From an uncultured Cohaesibacter sp. (lineage in GTDB: Bacteria; Pseudomonadota; Alphaproteobacteria; Rhizobiales; Cohaesibacteraceae), in assembly GCF_963662805.1 (NCBI RefSeq), contig NZ_OY759867.1:496001-560000 (forward strand): DNA of 64,000 nucleotides, written 5' to 3'. Below are positions 1 to 7,816 of the stretch, in pieces. Position numbers and translations under genes: made by a program. Position 1 is the stretch's first letter. Each line of letters opens with the position of its first letter. The notes below the pieces were generated by a model. That model ran no database searches, was not told the DNA's origin, and saw only the letters and a program-made list of their open reading frames with translations.

Positions 1-723
1 ATTGATCTCGATGTCGCCATTCGCGAATATTATGTCAGCAGCGCCCTCAATCTCGTTCTGCCGGGGGGCATGGCGGGGGATGCCGTTCGCGCTTATCGCA
101 GTCGGAATGAGGGCAAGGGTGGCTGGAAACGCCCGGCCGCTGCCGTTTTTCTCGAACGACTGTCCGGGCAAGCGGCCTTTTTCCTGTTGAGCTGCATGGG
201 GCTTTTGGCCTGGCCGAACTTTCTCAGTGCGCGATTGCCGGATCACTATTCGATGCTGTTCTGGATCGTTGCAGCGATGTTGGCATTCATCGTTTTGCTG
301 GCTGTCGCCTTCCGCAAAGCGCTGTTGCCGGAGCGCTTCTCCGGTCTTGGTGCAGACCTCTCTGCCGTCTTCTGGGAAAAAGGAGCATGGCTCATCCAGT
401 CGGGGCTCAGTATCCTCGTGATTGGCAGCTATATTGCAACCTTTCTGGTCGCTTCGGATGCTGTGGGTGCCCCCCTGCCCGCGATTGCCGCTTTCACCGT
501 CATTCCGCTGTGTCTGTTGACGATGCTGATCCCGGTCGGGATTGGTGGTTGGGGAACGCGAGAGGCAGCGGCGGCGGCCCTGTGGCCTCTGTTTGGCTTT
601 GCCGGTGCCGACGGATTGGCGGCGAGCCTGCTTTATGGGCTTTTGTGTCTCGTCGGGGCCGCTGTGCCCGGGGTGATTTTCATTGGAATGTCTCTGGCGC
701 GTAGGCGCATCGGGAGAGCATGA
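1..723 (+). CDS. Lysylphosphatidylglycerol synthase/flippase-like TM protein (5' partial)
   Basis: The frame is open from base 1, so the N-terminus lies outside the window; about 240 C-terminal residues are present. The visible start reads YYVSSALNLVLPGGMAGDAVRAYR, in pieces the conserved NxxLPGGxGGDxxR signature of the UPF0104/LPG_synthase_TM family (AglD-like). It is followed by several hydrophobic helices and a conserved GGWGTREAA segment. The family consists of polytopic inner-membrane proteins; some members flip or modify lipids or lipid-linked sugars, but no catalytic MprF domain is visible here. It converges with an FkbM methyltransferase gene 14 bases away and sits at the edge of a putative biosynthetic island that also has a CDP-alcohol phosphatidyltransferase and a glycosyltransferase. 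A role in moving a lipid-linked product is inference only. Confidence 0.75.
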   Translation: MDLDVAIREYYVSSALNLVLPGGMAGDAVRAYRSRNEGKGGWKRPAAAVFLERLSGQAAFFLLSCMGLLAWPNFLSARLPDHYSMLFWIVAAMLAFIVLLAVAFRKALLPERFSGLGADLSAVFWEKGAWLIQSGLSILVIGSYIATFLVASDAVGAPLPAIAAFTVIPLCLLTMLIPVGIGGWGTREAAAAALWPLFGFAGADGLAASLLYGLLCLVGAAVPGVIFIGMSLARRRIGRA

Positions 724-737
724 CGCCAGCATAGTGA

Positions 738-1490
738 TCATTCTTCCAGACGGGCATAGACGTCACCCGAGATGCTCTCCGAGGACAGATCGCTGAGATC
801 CTTGAGCAGAGCTTCGGCGGATATCCAGTCTGTTCCGACAAAGCGGTGGGTCTCGCCGATGACGCGATTAAAACGATAGGCACCAAGCTCGTTGAGCCGC
901 TTGATCGCCTCAATGGTGACCGACGGCATGGCCGGGATATATTCGAACGCCACATGCTTGATGGGGGTCGACAAGCCCCGAAGGATATCCGCTTCAGCCC
1001 CTTCGCAGTCGATCTTGCAGAAGACCGGCTTGCCGTATTTGGTGATCAGAGCATCAAGGGTCGTCATGGGGACGGTGACTTCCTGATCCCACTTCACCCG
1101 CCTAAACCCTTCAGTCTGGCTAACGCTGTCGATGAAGGCGCTCGACGTGCTGGTTACAGTAGGATGGCGGCTGGAAATTCTGAGGGTAATCTCGCCTGCG
1201 CTGGCACCAACGGCGACGCGCTCAAAGCCTTTGAGACGGGGCGCAAGGTGCGTCTCGATCAGGTCTGCAAAGGCCGGTTGCGGCTCTATGGCGACGACCT
1301 CTGCTCCGAGCGACATCAGGGTCTTGGATCGGTTGCCGACATGGGCCCCGATGTCAAACACCAGATCGCCAGGCACGATCCAACTTTCATAGAAGCGCCT
1401 GAGGGATCGTCTGCGCCACGGCTGGCCATAATAGACCACCAGCGAGCGAACAACGCCCGCAGCACGATCAAGACGCAAGGACATGGTCAT
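738..1490 (-). CDS. FkbM-family SAM-dependent methyltransferase
   Basis: A 250-residue protein. The SAM-binding motif I is VFDIGAHVGNRSKTL (near residues 44-58), followed by the acidic loop VVAIEPQP and the FkbM-typical CKIDCEGAEADIL segment in the C-terminal half. FkbM enzymes usually O-methylate sugars or natural products; the substrate here is unknown. The ATG overlaps the stop of the upstream CDP-alcohol phosphatidyltransferase gene by four bases (ATGA), so the two are translationally coupled and follow ribA on the same strand. This makes it a likely tailoring enzyme of the same pathway. No signal peptide is seen, so it is probably cytoplasmic. Confidence 0.8.
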   Translation of the reverse strand: MTMSLRLDRAAGVVRSLVVYYGQPWRRRSLRRFYESWIVPGDLVFDIGAHVGNRSKTLMSLGAEVVAIEPQPAFADLIETHLAPRLKGFERVAVGASAGEITLRISSRHPTVTSTSSAFIDSVSQTEGFRRVKWDQEVTVPMTTLDALITKYGKPVFCKIDCEGAEADILRGLSTPIKHVAFEYIPAMPSVTIEAIKRLNELGAYRFNRVIGETHRFVGTDWISAEALLKDLSDLSSESISGDVYARLEE

Positions 1491-2269
1491 CGCTCCTGGC
1501 TCCCTTTGCGGAGGAGATAGATCGTGTCAACGGCAAAGGAATAGCTCAGCAGCGCCAGCGCGATGAAGGCGATCCATGTCGAGACCGGCGGCAGGATAAA
1601 GGGCAAGAGAATGAAGCAGAGCGCGGCGACCTGAACCACGCAGATCAGTTTTCTGCGAAAGGATGTGGGCAAGGGATCCGCGAGTGATGGCAGGAAAAGC
1701 TGCGCAAAGACAAAGGCGTAGCGCATCAATCCGATACCCAAGACCCACCAACCGGCCTTGCCAAGGATGAGGCCAGCTGCGGAGAGGACGAGGATCAACA
1801 AGGCGTCGACTTCCATGTCGAACCTTGCACCCAGCTCGGACTCCTGCGATTGGGACCGGGCGAGATAGCCATCGATGCCATCAAGTATGAGGGCAAACAG
1901 CACGAGGCCGACCAGCGCCCAGACCGTAGTTGGCACAGCGCTTAGATCGGCTGTGAAGAAAATGGTCGCAGCGGTGACGCTGACGATTGCGGAGCGGATC
2001 GCGGTGACGATGTTGGCCGCGCCAAAGGACCTGTGGGGATGAAGCGAGAGGCCCCGCAGGACGAGGCCAAAAATCGCCAGCATCAATCCCGCTGCAAAGA
2101 TGATTGCACCCCAGCCTAGTGCCAGATGGGGACTAGCAACACCGAACAACGAGACCGCCAAGGTGAGCACAAGCCCGAGGATGCCAAACGTGGTCATCCG
2201 CAAGCGTATGAGCGCCCGGGACATGGTCTGATTGCCCGCACCGGCCAGTTCGTAAATGTGCTGCATCAT
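1487..2269 (-). CDS. CDP-alcohol phosphatidyltransferase family membrane protein
   Basis: A 260-residue integral membrane protein with about six hydrophobic helices. It carries the CDP-alcohol phosphotransferase signature D-G-I-D-G-Y-L-A-R ... G-A-R-F-D-M-E-V-D, which contains the four metal- and CDP-binding aspartates of the D-x2-D-G-x2-A-R-x8-G-x3-D-x3-D motif. The family transfers a phosphoalcohol or diacylglycerol-phosphate group between a CDP-linked donor and an alcohol. The actual donor and acceptor cannot be read from sequence. It lies 14 bases downstream of ribA and overlaps the FkbM gene by 4 bases, giving an operon ribA, this gene, FkbM. Two consecutive ATG codons are possible starts; the first is used. 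The ribosome-binding site is weak. Confidence 0.85.
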   Translation of the reverse strand: MMQHIYELAGAGNQTMSRALIRLRMTTFGILGLVLTLAVSLFGVASPHLALGWGAIIFAAGLMLAIFGLVLRGLSLHPHRSFGAANIVTAIRSAIVSVTAATIFFTADLSAVPTTVWALVGLVLFALILDGIDGYLARSQSQESELGARFDMEVDALLILVLSAAGLILGKAGWWVLGIGLMRYAFVFAQLFLPSLADPLPTSFRRKLICVVQVAALCFILLPFILPPVSTWIAFIALALLSYSFAVDTIYLLRKGSQER

Positions 2270-2283
2270 GGTCGGAGTCTCGC

Positions 2284-3390
2284 CTACTCGGAAACAGCCA
2301 ATTGTTCGAGATCCAGCATATGATCGGCCCGAAGCATCTTGGTTCTGAGGTAATTGAGATTTTCATCCGTGATGGCACCAAAGACCGGCTCGCGTGCCGT
2401 TACCCGGATCCCGCCAGAGCGCAGTGCCGTGATCTTGGATGGGTTGTTGGTGAAGAGAATGACGCTCGGAATGCCCAGAAGCTGCAACATGGCCACTGCT
2501 GCCTCATATCGGCGATGATCGGACTGGAAACCGAGTTCAGCATCTGCATCAATGGTATCAAGACCCTGATGCTGATAGCCATAGGCGCGCATTTTGGCGC
2601 CGATCCCCGTGCCCCGGCCTTCCTGATCGAGATAGAGCAGAACGCCACCTCCTGCCTGATGAAGATTGGTCAGGCCATTGAGCAGTTGGTCGCCGCAGTC
2701 GCATTTCAGCGAGCCGCAAAGATCGCCCGTGATGCAGGAGGAATGGATGCGGACGGGGACTGGACGGTTGAGATTTGGTTCTCCGACGATGATGGCGATC
2801 TGATCCTTCTGCGCCAATCCACCGCGAAACACGACAAACTCCGCATCACCGAAATCTCGCAATGGAACACGGGTGCGGGCGACAATCTCGAATTGCTGCC
2901 GGGCATTGTCAGCCTGTTTCAGGTTCGCGCGGTCGATGTCGAGGCAGGCTGAGAATTGCTCATTTTCAGCATCGATCTCGGCGCAGACCATCGCAGGCAG
3001 CAACAACGCGATACGCGCCAACTCGGCCGCAGCGCCCATTGCGTCACAGGCCTTTGTCCAGTTGGTTGGGGTTTGAGCATGAAGGGCGTAGGCAAGGTGG
3101 GAAGCCGCCATGAAATCCACACCTTTGAGCGGCACGGAAATGCCTTGCTTTGTGGCAATCCTCAACCGGGATGCTCTCGGGCCGGACAGGTAAAGGCTGT
3201 GGCTGTTTTGCACCGTGTCTGCAAAGGCATCAAATGTCGAAGGCTGGGTACAGTCGAGCGCCAGCGCCGCCATGCGAGAAGAGCCGTCCCTGATCACCAC
3301 GGGGCGGCCGAACCGGAGCTCTGCAACAACGCGTTCCACCTGCATCTGCGGGGTCAAACTTTGAAAACCGGGAATGTCAGCCTTTGGCAT
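2284..3390 (-). CDS. ribA: GTP cyclohydrolase II with N-terminal degenerate RibB-like domain
   Basis: A 368-residue protein. The C-terminal ~200 residues are a complete GTP cyclohydrolase II: the zinc site CITGDLCGSLKCDCGDQL supplies three Cys, then DQEGRGTGIG, the catalytic region RAYGYQ, the DHRRYEAA arginine and the TNNPSKI nucleotide loop. The enzyme converts GTP to 2,5-diamino-6-ribosylamino-pyrimidinone phosphate, the first step of riboflavin and some deazapurine or pteridine routes. The N-terminal ~150 residues resemble a DHBP synthase only loosely (GRPVVIRDG) and lack its acidic DDEDRENEGD cluster, so that activity is probably absent. A longer TTG start at 3444 is possible. The ATG at 3390 is preferred because AAGGA sits six bases upstream. 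First gene of a three-gene minus-strand operon. Confidence 0.88.
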   Translation of the reverse strand: MPKADIPGFQSLTPQMQVERVVAELRFGRPVVIRDGSSRMAALALDCTQPSTFDAFADTVQNSHSLYLSGPRASRLRIATKQGISVPLKGVDFMAASHLAYALHAQTPTNWTKACDAMGAAAELARIALLLPAMVCAEIDAENEQFSACLDIDRANLKQADNARQQFEIVARTRVPLRDFGDAEFVVFRGGLAQKDQIAIIVGEPNLNRPVPVRIHSSCITGDLCGSLKCDCGDQLLNGLTNLHQAGGGVLLYLDQEGRGTGIGAKMRAYGYQHQGLDTIDADAELGFQSDHRRYEAAVAMLQLLGIPSVILFTNNPSKITALRSGGIRVTAREPVFGAITDENLNYLRTKMLRADHMLDLEQLAVSE

Positions 3391-3689
3391 GAATCTGTCC
3401 TTGAATTTACTTACACTCAATAGATGAGTAGCGGTGAACGGCAAAAAGGTTGCTGTGGTTGCAAAAAAAAGTCACTCTTTGCTCGAATTCCGATTTTTTG
3501 ATGGCGATATAATCTAAAGTACGTATAAGGCCAAAAAACACCTAAATTGCACAGAATGACAGCTTATTTTTCAAACAACTGAATTCATTACGTTATTCTC
3601 GCTCGTTTGGATCAGTGCCGATTCTTGTTTCGAGCAAAAACCAGTTTTTGGGTGTCATTGGTTGTAATCAGACCCTTTGGGAGACCGGG
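3391..3689. promoter_or_regulatory. Divergent intergenic region between ribA and the dehydrogenase operon
   Basis: About 300 bases without a convincing gene, clearly richer in A and T than its flanks, especially 3480-3600. It must hold the promoters of the two divergent operons of the island. I see no FMN-riboswitch-like structure and no clear operator palindrome. The 5' end of the plus-strand frame (a GTG at 3615) could extend the dehydrogenase into this region. Confidence 0.4.
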
Positions 3690-4688
3690 TTGAGTGAAGT
3701 GAAGACGTCAAAAGACCAAAGCGCCTCCAGTGGGCTTGCATTGTGGTTTCCCTCCGCCGAGCGCTGTGCTCTGCTCGGCGAGGCATTGACTGAACCCAAA
3801 GAGGGCGAGGTGCGCGTCAAGGCCCTGTTCAGCGGGATCAGTCGCGGGACCGAGGCGCTCGTATTCCACGGACAGGTGCCGGAAGAGGAACAAGAACGGA
3901 TGCGTGGCCCTCACATGGGCGGCAGTTTTTCCTTTCCGGTGAAGTATGGCTACTCGATGGTTGGTCGGGTTGAAGCCGGGCCTGATGGACTTGTCGGGCG
4001 ATCTGTCTTTTGCCTCCATCCCCATCAGAGCGATTTCATCACCACGGCTAATATTGTGGTTCCCCTGCCAGAGGTGCTGCCGCCACGGCGCGCCATTTTG
4101 GCGGCCAATATGGAAACCGCTCTCAATATCGTATGGGACGCCCGCATTCTGCCCGGCGATCGGGTGGCGGTTTTCGGAGCTGGAGTGGTTGGGTCACTTA
4201 CTGCTTTCATTGCGTCTCGCATCATCGGGACAGAGGTCGTTCTGGTCGATCCAAATTCCGAGCGGCGCAATCTGGCTCAAGCGCTTGATGTCGCTTTTGC
4301 GGAAGTAGACGCGCTGGACAGCAATTTTGATGTCCTGATCAATGCGTCCGCGTCCGGTGATGCTTTAGTGTCGGCATTGGCGCATGCGGATTTTGAGGCC
4401 CGTATAGTCGAGGCAAGCTGGTATGGGACGAAGACTGTCACCCTGCCCCTTGGCGGCGCCTTTCATGCGAAAAGGCTATCGATCATCAGTTCTCAGGTCG
4501 GAGCCGTGTCCGGGCGAAATCGTTCCCGTTGGTCATATTCCCGCCGTATGTCCAAGGCACTCGATCTGCTTTGCGATCCTCGCCTTGATGCCGTGATATC
4601 GGGGGAGTCAGCCTTTTCCGACATCGTGGATGCCTATCCGCGCATCCTTGCCGATCCCGGCACCCTTTGCCATTGCATTCGTTATTGA
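3690..4688 (+). CDS. Zinc-type alcohol dehydrogenase/threonine dehydrogenase-like oxidoreductase
   Basis: About 332 residues of the MDR dehydrogenase superfamily. The N-terminal GroES-like part contains VKALFSGISRGTEALVFHGQVP, in pieces typical of the ISRGTE subgroup. The Rossmann motif VAVFGAGVVGSLTAF is followed by VVLVDPN at the end of the second strand. The classical catalytic zinc ligands (Cys-Gly-His) are not evident; the SRGTE loop replaces them, and a structural four-Cys lobe is absent, so the enzyme may be zinc-free. The TTG at 3690, five bases after a GGGAGA-like site, is chosen; a GTG at 3615 would add 25 residues. It begins a plus-strand operon with the PTPS-like gene 13 bases downstream. 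The likely role is redox tailoring of the island's product. Confidence 0.75.
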   Translation: MSEVKTSKDQSASSGLALWFPSAERCALLGEALTEPKEGEVRVKALFSGISRGTEALVFHGQVPEEEQERMRGPHMGGSFSFPVKYGYSMVGRVEAGPDGLVGRSVFCLHPHQSDFITTANIVVPLPEVLPPRRAILAANMETALNIVWDARILPGDRVAVFGAGVVGSLTAFIASRIIGTEVVLVDPNSERRNLAQALDVAFAEVDALDSNFDVLINASASGDALVSALAHADFEARIVEASWYGTKTVTLPLGGAFHAKRLSIISSQVGAVSGRNRSRWSYSRRMSKALDLLCDPRLDAVISGESAFSDIVDAYPRILADPGTLCHCIRY

Positions 4689-4701
4689 AGGAAGAACATA
4701 C

Positions 4702-5100
4702 ATGTTTGCAGTTGAAGTTCGCGATCACATTATGATCGCCCACAGTCTCCCACGTCCGGTTTTTGGTCCTGCTCAGGGAATGCACGGCGCGACCTTCGTG
4801 GTTGATGCGGCCTTTTTCACACGGGATGTCGATGAGGATGGACTTGCGGTCGATATCGGGGCCGCGACGACGGTACTGGGTGAGGTTCTGGCCCCGCTCA
4901 ATTATCAAAATCTCGATGAAGTTGAAGCCTTTACAAGGAAAGTCTCAACCACCGAGGTGATTGCAAAACATATCTTTGACGCGCTGTCCGTTGCAGTCGC
5001 TGAAAAGAAACTTGGCCCCGGCAGTCATCGGATTTGCAAGATACGCGTCACCCTGCACGAATCCCACGCGGCAAGAGGCTGGTACGAGGCCGAACTTTGA
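4702..5100 (+). CDS. 6-pyruvoyl-tetrahydropterin synthase/QueD-fold protein with substituted active site
   Basis: A 132-residue protein with the length and order of motifs of PTPS/QueD. H14 corresponds to the first zinc histidine (A-H-S-L). The C-x-x-L-H-G-H motif appears as A24-Q-G-M-H28-G-A30, so the catalytic Cys and the second zinc His of the HGH pair are both Ala. D51 matches the conserved Asp. The catalytic L-D-H becomes L66-N-Y68. S83-T-T-E and E120 match the pterin-binding PTSE motif and the C-terminal Glu. It therefore keeps the substrate pocket but has lost the usual catalytic residues. The ATG at 4702 has GGAAGAA upstream; an in-frame start at 4630 overlaps the previous gene and is rejected. 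Its stop overlaps the next start (TTGA). Confidence 0.8.
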   Translation: MFAVEVRDHIMIAHSLPRPVFGPAQGMHGATFVVDAAFFTRDVDEDGLAVDIGAATTVLGEVLAPLNYQNLDEVEAFTRKVSTTEVIAKHIFDALSVAVAEKKLGPGSHRICKIRVTLHESHAARGWYEAEL

Positions 5101-6140
5101 GGCGGAAACTGACTTTTGCCTATCCCGGAGATCTCAATCTGAAAACTGGCGGTTACGGCTATGACCGTGCGATGATCGCCGGGCTCAAAGCTCTGGGTTG
5201 GGATGTCGATCTGTTGGCTCTGGGGGATGGTTTCCCTGCGCCTGAAGCGAGCATCAAGCGAGAGGCGGAACGGCTGCTTTCGGCGCTGCCTGACGGTTTG
5301 CTGGTGATGATTGACGGCTTGGCCTTTGGCATTCTCGATCAATGGGCCGAGCGAGAGGCTCATCGCCTTTGCATCGTTGCTCTGGTTCATCATCCGCTGG
5401 CGCTTGAGTCCGGACTTGGTGAAGAGACTCAGGATCGCTTGCGCTCAAGCGAGCGAAAAGCCTTGGCAGCGACCCGGCATGTTGTCGTGACCTCACCCAA
5501 CACCGGGCGAGAACTGGTCGCGCGATTTGAAGTGCCTGCAGACAAGGTGACCATCGCCCTTCCCGGTACGGAGCGGGCTCCCGTTTCGTCTTGCAATGGT
5601 AGTCCGCCTCATATTCTTTCCATCGGAACCCTGATCCCGCGCAAGGGGCACGATGTGTTGATCAATGCCTTGAAGCGGATCGAGGACCTCAGCTGGACAG
5701 CCACCATTGTCGGCAGCAAGTCCCTTCATCCGGCCACGACGAACGCACTCCAAGCGCAGATCGCAGATCTTGGCCTTGCCGAGCGGGTCTTGCTCCATGG
5801 TGAGTGCGATGATGTGCGAGCGTTCCTTGCTTGTGCCGATATCTTCGCACTCGCTAGCCGTTATGAGGGCTATGGCATGGTGTTTGCCGAGGCCTTGTCA
5901 CAAGGCGTTCCCGTTGTTGCCTGCAATGCCGGGGCCATTCCCGATGTCGTGCCCGAGGATGCGGGCCTACTCGTTCCAGTCGATGATGTCGAGGCCTTTG
6001 CAAATGCCCTGCGCTCGTTGCTCGAGGACAAGGCTCTGCATCAGCATATGGCGTTGGGAGCCCGACGGGCCGGTGAGGCTTTGCCCGGATGGGACGACAC
6101 CTCACGGATTATTTCTAGCGCTCTTGAGGATTGTCGATGA
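5097..6140 (+). CDS. Glycosyltransferase family 4 protein
   Basis: About 347 residues with two Rossmann-like halves of the GT-B fold. The N-terminal half shows TFAYPGDLNLKTGGYGYDR, in pieces the glycine-rich acceptor loop. The C-terminal half has ILSIGTLIPRKGHDVLI and SRYEGYGMVFAEALSQGVPV, the E-x7-E retaining GT4 motif that binds the nucleotide-sugar donor. The start is a TTG overlapping the upstream PTPS-like stop by four bases (TTGA), with GAGG six bases before it. Its own stop overlaps the next ATG by three bases, so the four plus-strand genes are tightly coupled. The sugar and acceptor are unknown. Cyanobacterial pterin glycosyltransferases are a precedent for glycosylating a pteridine. 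Confidence 0.85.
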   Translation: MRRKLTFAYPGDLNLKTGGYGYDRAMIAGLKALGWDVDLLALGDGFPAPEASIKREAERLLSALPDGLLVMIDGLAFGILDQWAEREAHRLCIVALVHHPLALESGLGEETQDRLRSSERKALAATRHVVVTSPNTGRELVARFEVPADKVTIALPGTERAPVSSCNGSPPHILSIGTLIPRKGHDVLINALKRIEDLSWTATIVGSKSLHPATTNALQAQIADLGLAERVLLHGECDDVRAFLACADIFALASRYEGYGMVFAEALSQGVPVVACNAGAIPDVVPEDAGLLVPVDDVEAFANALRSLLEDKALHQHMALGARRAGEALPGWDDTSRIISSALEDCR

Positions 6141-6931
6141 GTGGATTTGACAAGGACTGGCTAACCTTGCGCGAGCCAGCGGATATGGCTGCGCGTGCTC
6201 GCGATCTCGTCGAGGAATTGCGCCTTCATCTGGAGACCATCCCAGTTGCCAAAATTCTCGACATGGGATGCGGCACTGGGTCGACCTGGAGAACCCTTTC
6301 TGCCCGGCTTCCTCAAGAGACACGGTGGTTGCTGCTCGACTATGATCCCTTGCTGCTGGAGGAAGCCGCTGGACGGATCGGGGCCAATGACAAGGTGAGT
6401 TATCTCCAGTTCGACCTCAGCCACCTAGGTCGATTGCCTTTGGACGGTGTCTCGCTGGTTACTGCGTCGGCCTTCTTTGATCTGGCCTCGGAAGATTTCT
6501 GCGCGGGCTTTGTCGAGCGGTTGGCGTCCGTGTCAGGCGGTCTTTATGCAGCATTGAACTATGACGGCCTTGTCCGCTGGTCGGAATGGCATCCGCTCGA
6601 TGAGGCTGTGGTTGCGGCGTTCAACCGTCATCAGCAGATCGACAAGGGGCTGGGACCGGCTTTGGGGCCGGTTGCGACCGCCTGTCTGGAAGCCGCTCTG
6701 GGTCAGCATGGCTATAAGGTGCAACTGATGGCCAGCCCATGGCGTATGGATGCATCGATGTCGGAGCTGCAGCAGGCCTTCTTGAGTGGTTTTCGTCAGC
6801 CGGTGCTCGAAATGGGAGATCTGGGCGAGGCGGAAGTCGAGGACTGGCTCAACTGGCGGCTTGCGGCGATCCACAACCCCGACAGTCTTTGCGAAGTGGG
6901 ACACACGGACCTGCTCGCCCTACCCCAATGA
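6137..6931 (+). CDS. Class I SAM-dependent methyltransferase
   Basis: 264 residues. SAM motif I is KILDMGCGTGSTWRTL near residues 38-53, with WLLLDYDP (acidic residue binding the SAM ribose) and VSYLQFDL following. The C-terminal half has no recognised specificity domain. The ATG overlaps the glycosyltransferase stop (ATGA). The 3' end overlaps the convergent RibD-domain gene by 12 bases, which suggests a compact island. The probable function is methylation of the small-molecule product; protein or nucleic-acid targets cannot be excluded. Confidence 0.78.
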   Translation: MSGFDKDWLTLREPADMAARARDLVEELRLHLETIPVAKILDMGCGTGSTWRTLSARLPQETRWLLLDYDPLLLEEAAGRIGANDKVSYLQFDLSHLGRLPLDGVSLVTASAFFDLASEDFCAGFVERLASVSGGLYAALNYDGLVRWSEWHPLDEAVVAAFNRHQQIDKGLGPALGPVATACLEAALGQHGYKVQLMASPWRMDASMSELQQAFLSGFRQPVLEMGDLGEAEVEDWLNWRLAAIHNPDSLCEVGHTDLLALPQ

Positions 6932-7708
6932 TTGGCGGCAGTTCTTCAGCTCACAGTCAAAGAGGATGTCACTGCCCAGACTATAGACCCTCGTCGTGGG
7001 GCGATGTGCTTCAGACAGTGTCTCGATAGCTGGCAGATTGATGCCTGTCGGCCCTGAGCCGATGATGAGGGATGAAATGGCGACATGGAGGCGATCCACC
7101 ATGCCAGCGTTGATGAAGCGGGCAATGGTCTTGGCCCCGCCCTCGACCAGAATTTTCTTGAGGCCAAGGTTTGACAGTTCTGCGAGAATCTCGGCCGGAG
7201 CCAAGCCGGTGTCGGTCGGCTGCAAGCGGATTACTCGCGCGTTGGGATAATCTTGTAGGTTGGCGTGGGTGCTCTGAAAGACGATGACCGGTGCACCGCC
7301 GTCATGAAACAGGCCCTCGTCTCCCTTGAGCCGTGCATGGCAGTCGATGGCGACGCGGATCGGGTCTGAGCCATTCACTATCCGCACCGAGAGCCGCGGA
7401 TTGTCGGCGCTGACGGTGTGCTCACCAACAATCACGGCGTCAACCAGAGCGCGGCAGCGATGAAGGTGGGCAAGGCCATCCGGTCCTGAAACATCGCGGG
7501 CATCCCCCGCTGGCGTGGCAACGCGGCCGTCAAGCGACTGCCCGACCTGAGCGAGGACAAATGGTCCTGTAGCCTTGGCGATTGCCCCATAGACTGCGCT
7601 TGCCGGGCTGGTGTCAAACTCCGCGTCTGAGCCAGTCTTTTTTAGCGTCAGCAGGGCCTGCCAGACGTCATCAGTCATATCGATTGTCTGTATCGACAAG
7701 GTCTTCAC
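6920..7708 (-). CDS. RibD C-terminal-domain reductase (stand-alone)
   Basis: 262 residues resembling the reductase half of RibD (dihydrofolate-reductase fold). Motifs: FVLAQVGQSLDGRVAT, GPDGLAHLHRCRALVDAVIVGEHTV, ADNPRLSVR and KILVEGGAKTIARF, in pieces the NADPH- and substrate-binding signatures. No zinc deaminase domain precedes it. In riboflavin synthesis this domain reduces the ribosyl side chain of the RibA product after deamination. Proximity to ribA but on a separate transcript suggests a paralogue working on a related GTP-derived intermediate. The start codon is GTG at 7708 with a poor ribosome-binding site; an ATG at 7678 is an alternative. Convergent with the methyltransferase gene. 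Confidence 0.8.
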   Translation of the reverse strand: MKTLSIQTIDMTDDVWQALLTLKKTGSDAEFDTSPASAVYGAIAKATGPFVLAQVGQSLDGRVATPAGDARDVSGPDGLAHLHRCRALVDAVIVGEHTVSADNPRLSVRIVNGSDPIRVAIDCHARLKGDEGLFHDGGAPVIVFQSTHANLQDYPNARVIRLQPTDTGLAPAEILAELSNLGLKKILVEGGAKTIARFINAGMVDRLHVAISSLIIGSGPTGINLPAIETLSEAHRPTTRVYSLGSDILFDCELKNCRQSLG

Positions 7709-7816
7709 TATCCCAACTTCTGGAGCCTCGGCATCAATCAGCCAACAAGACGAGCTGATCGTGGCGATCTTTTGGCGACCACACGTATTTCTTGCAGGAC
7801 CACCTTTGGCGACAGC

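Noticed and set aside
3391..3689. Possible FMN or other riboswitch in front of ribA
   Set aside because: The region is AT-rich and I could not find the conserved FMN-element helices or a leader terminator.
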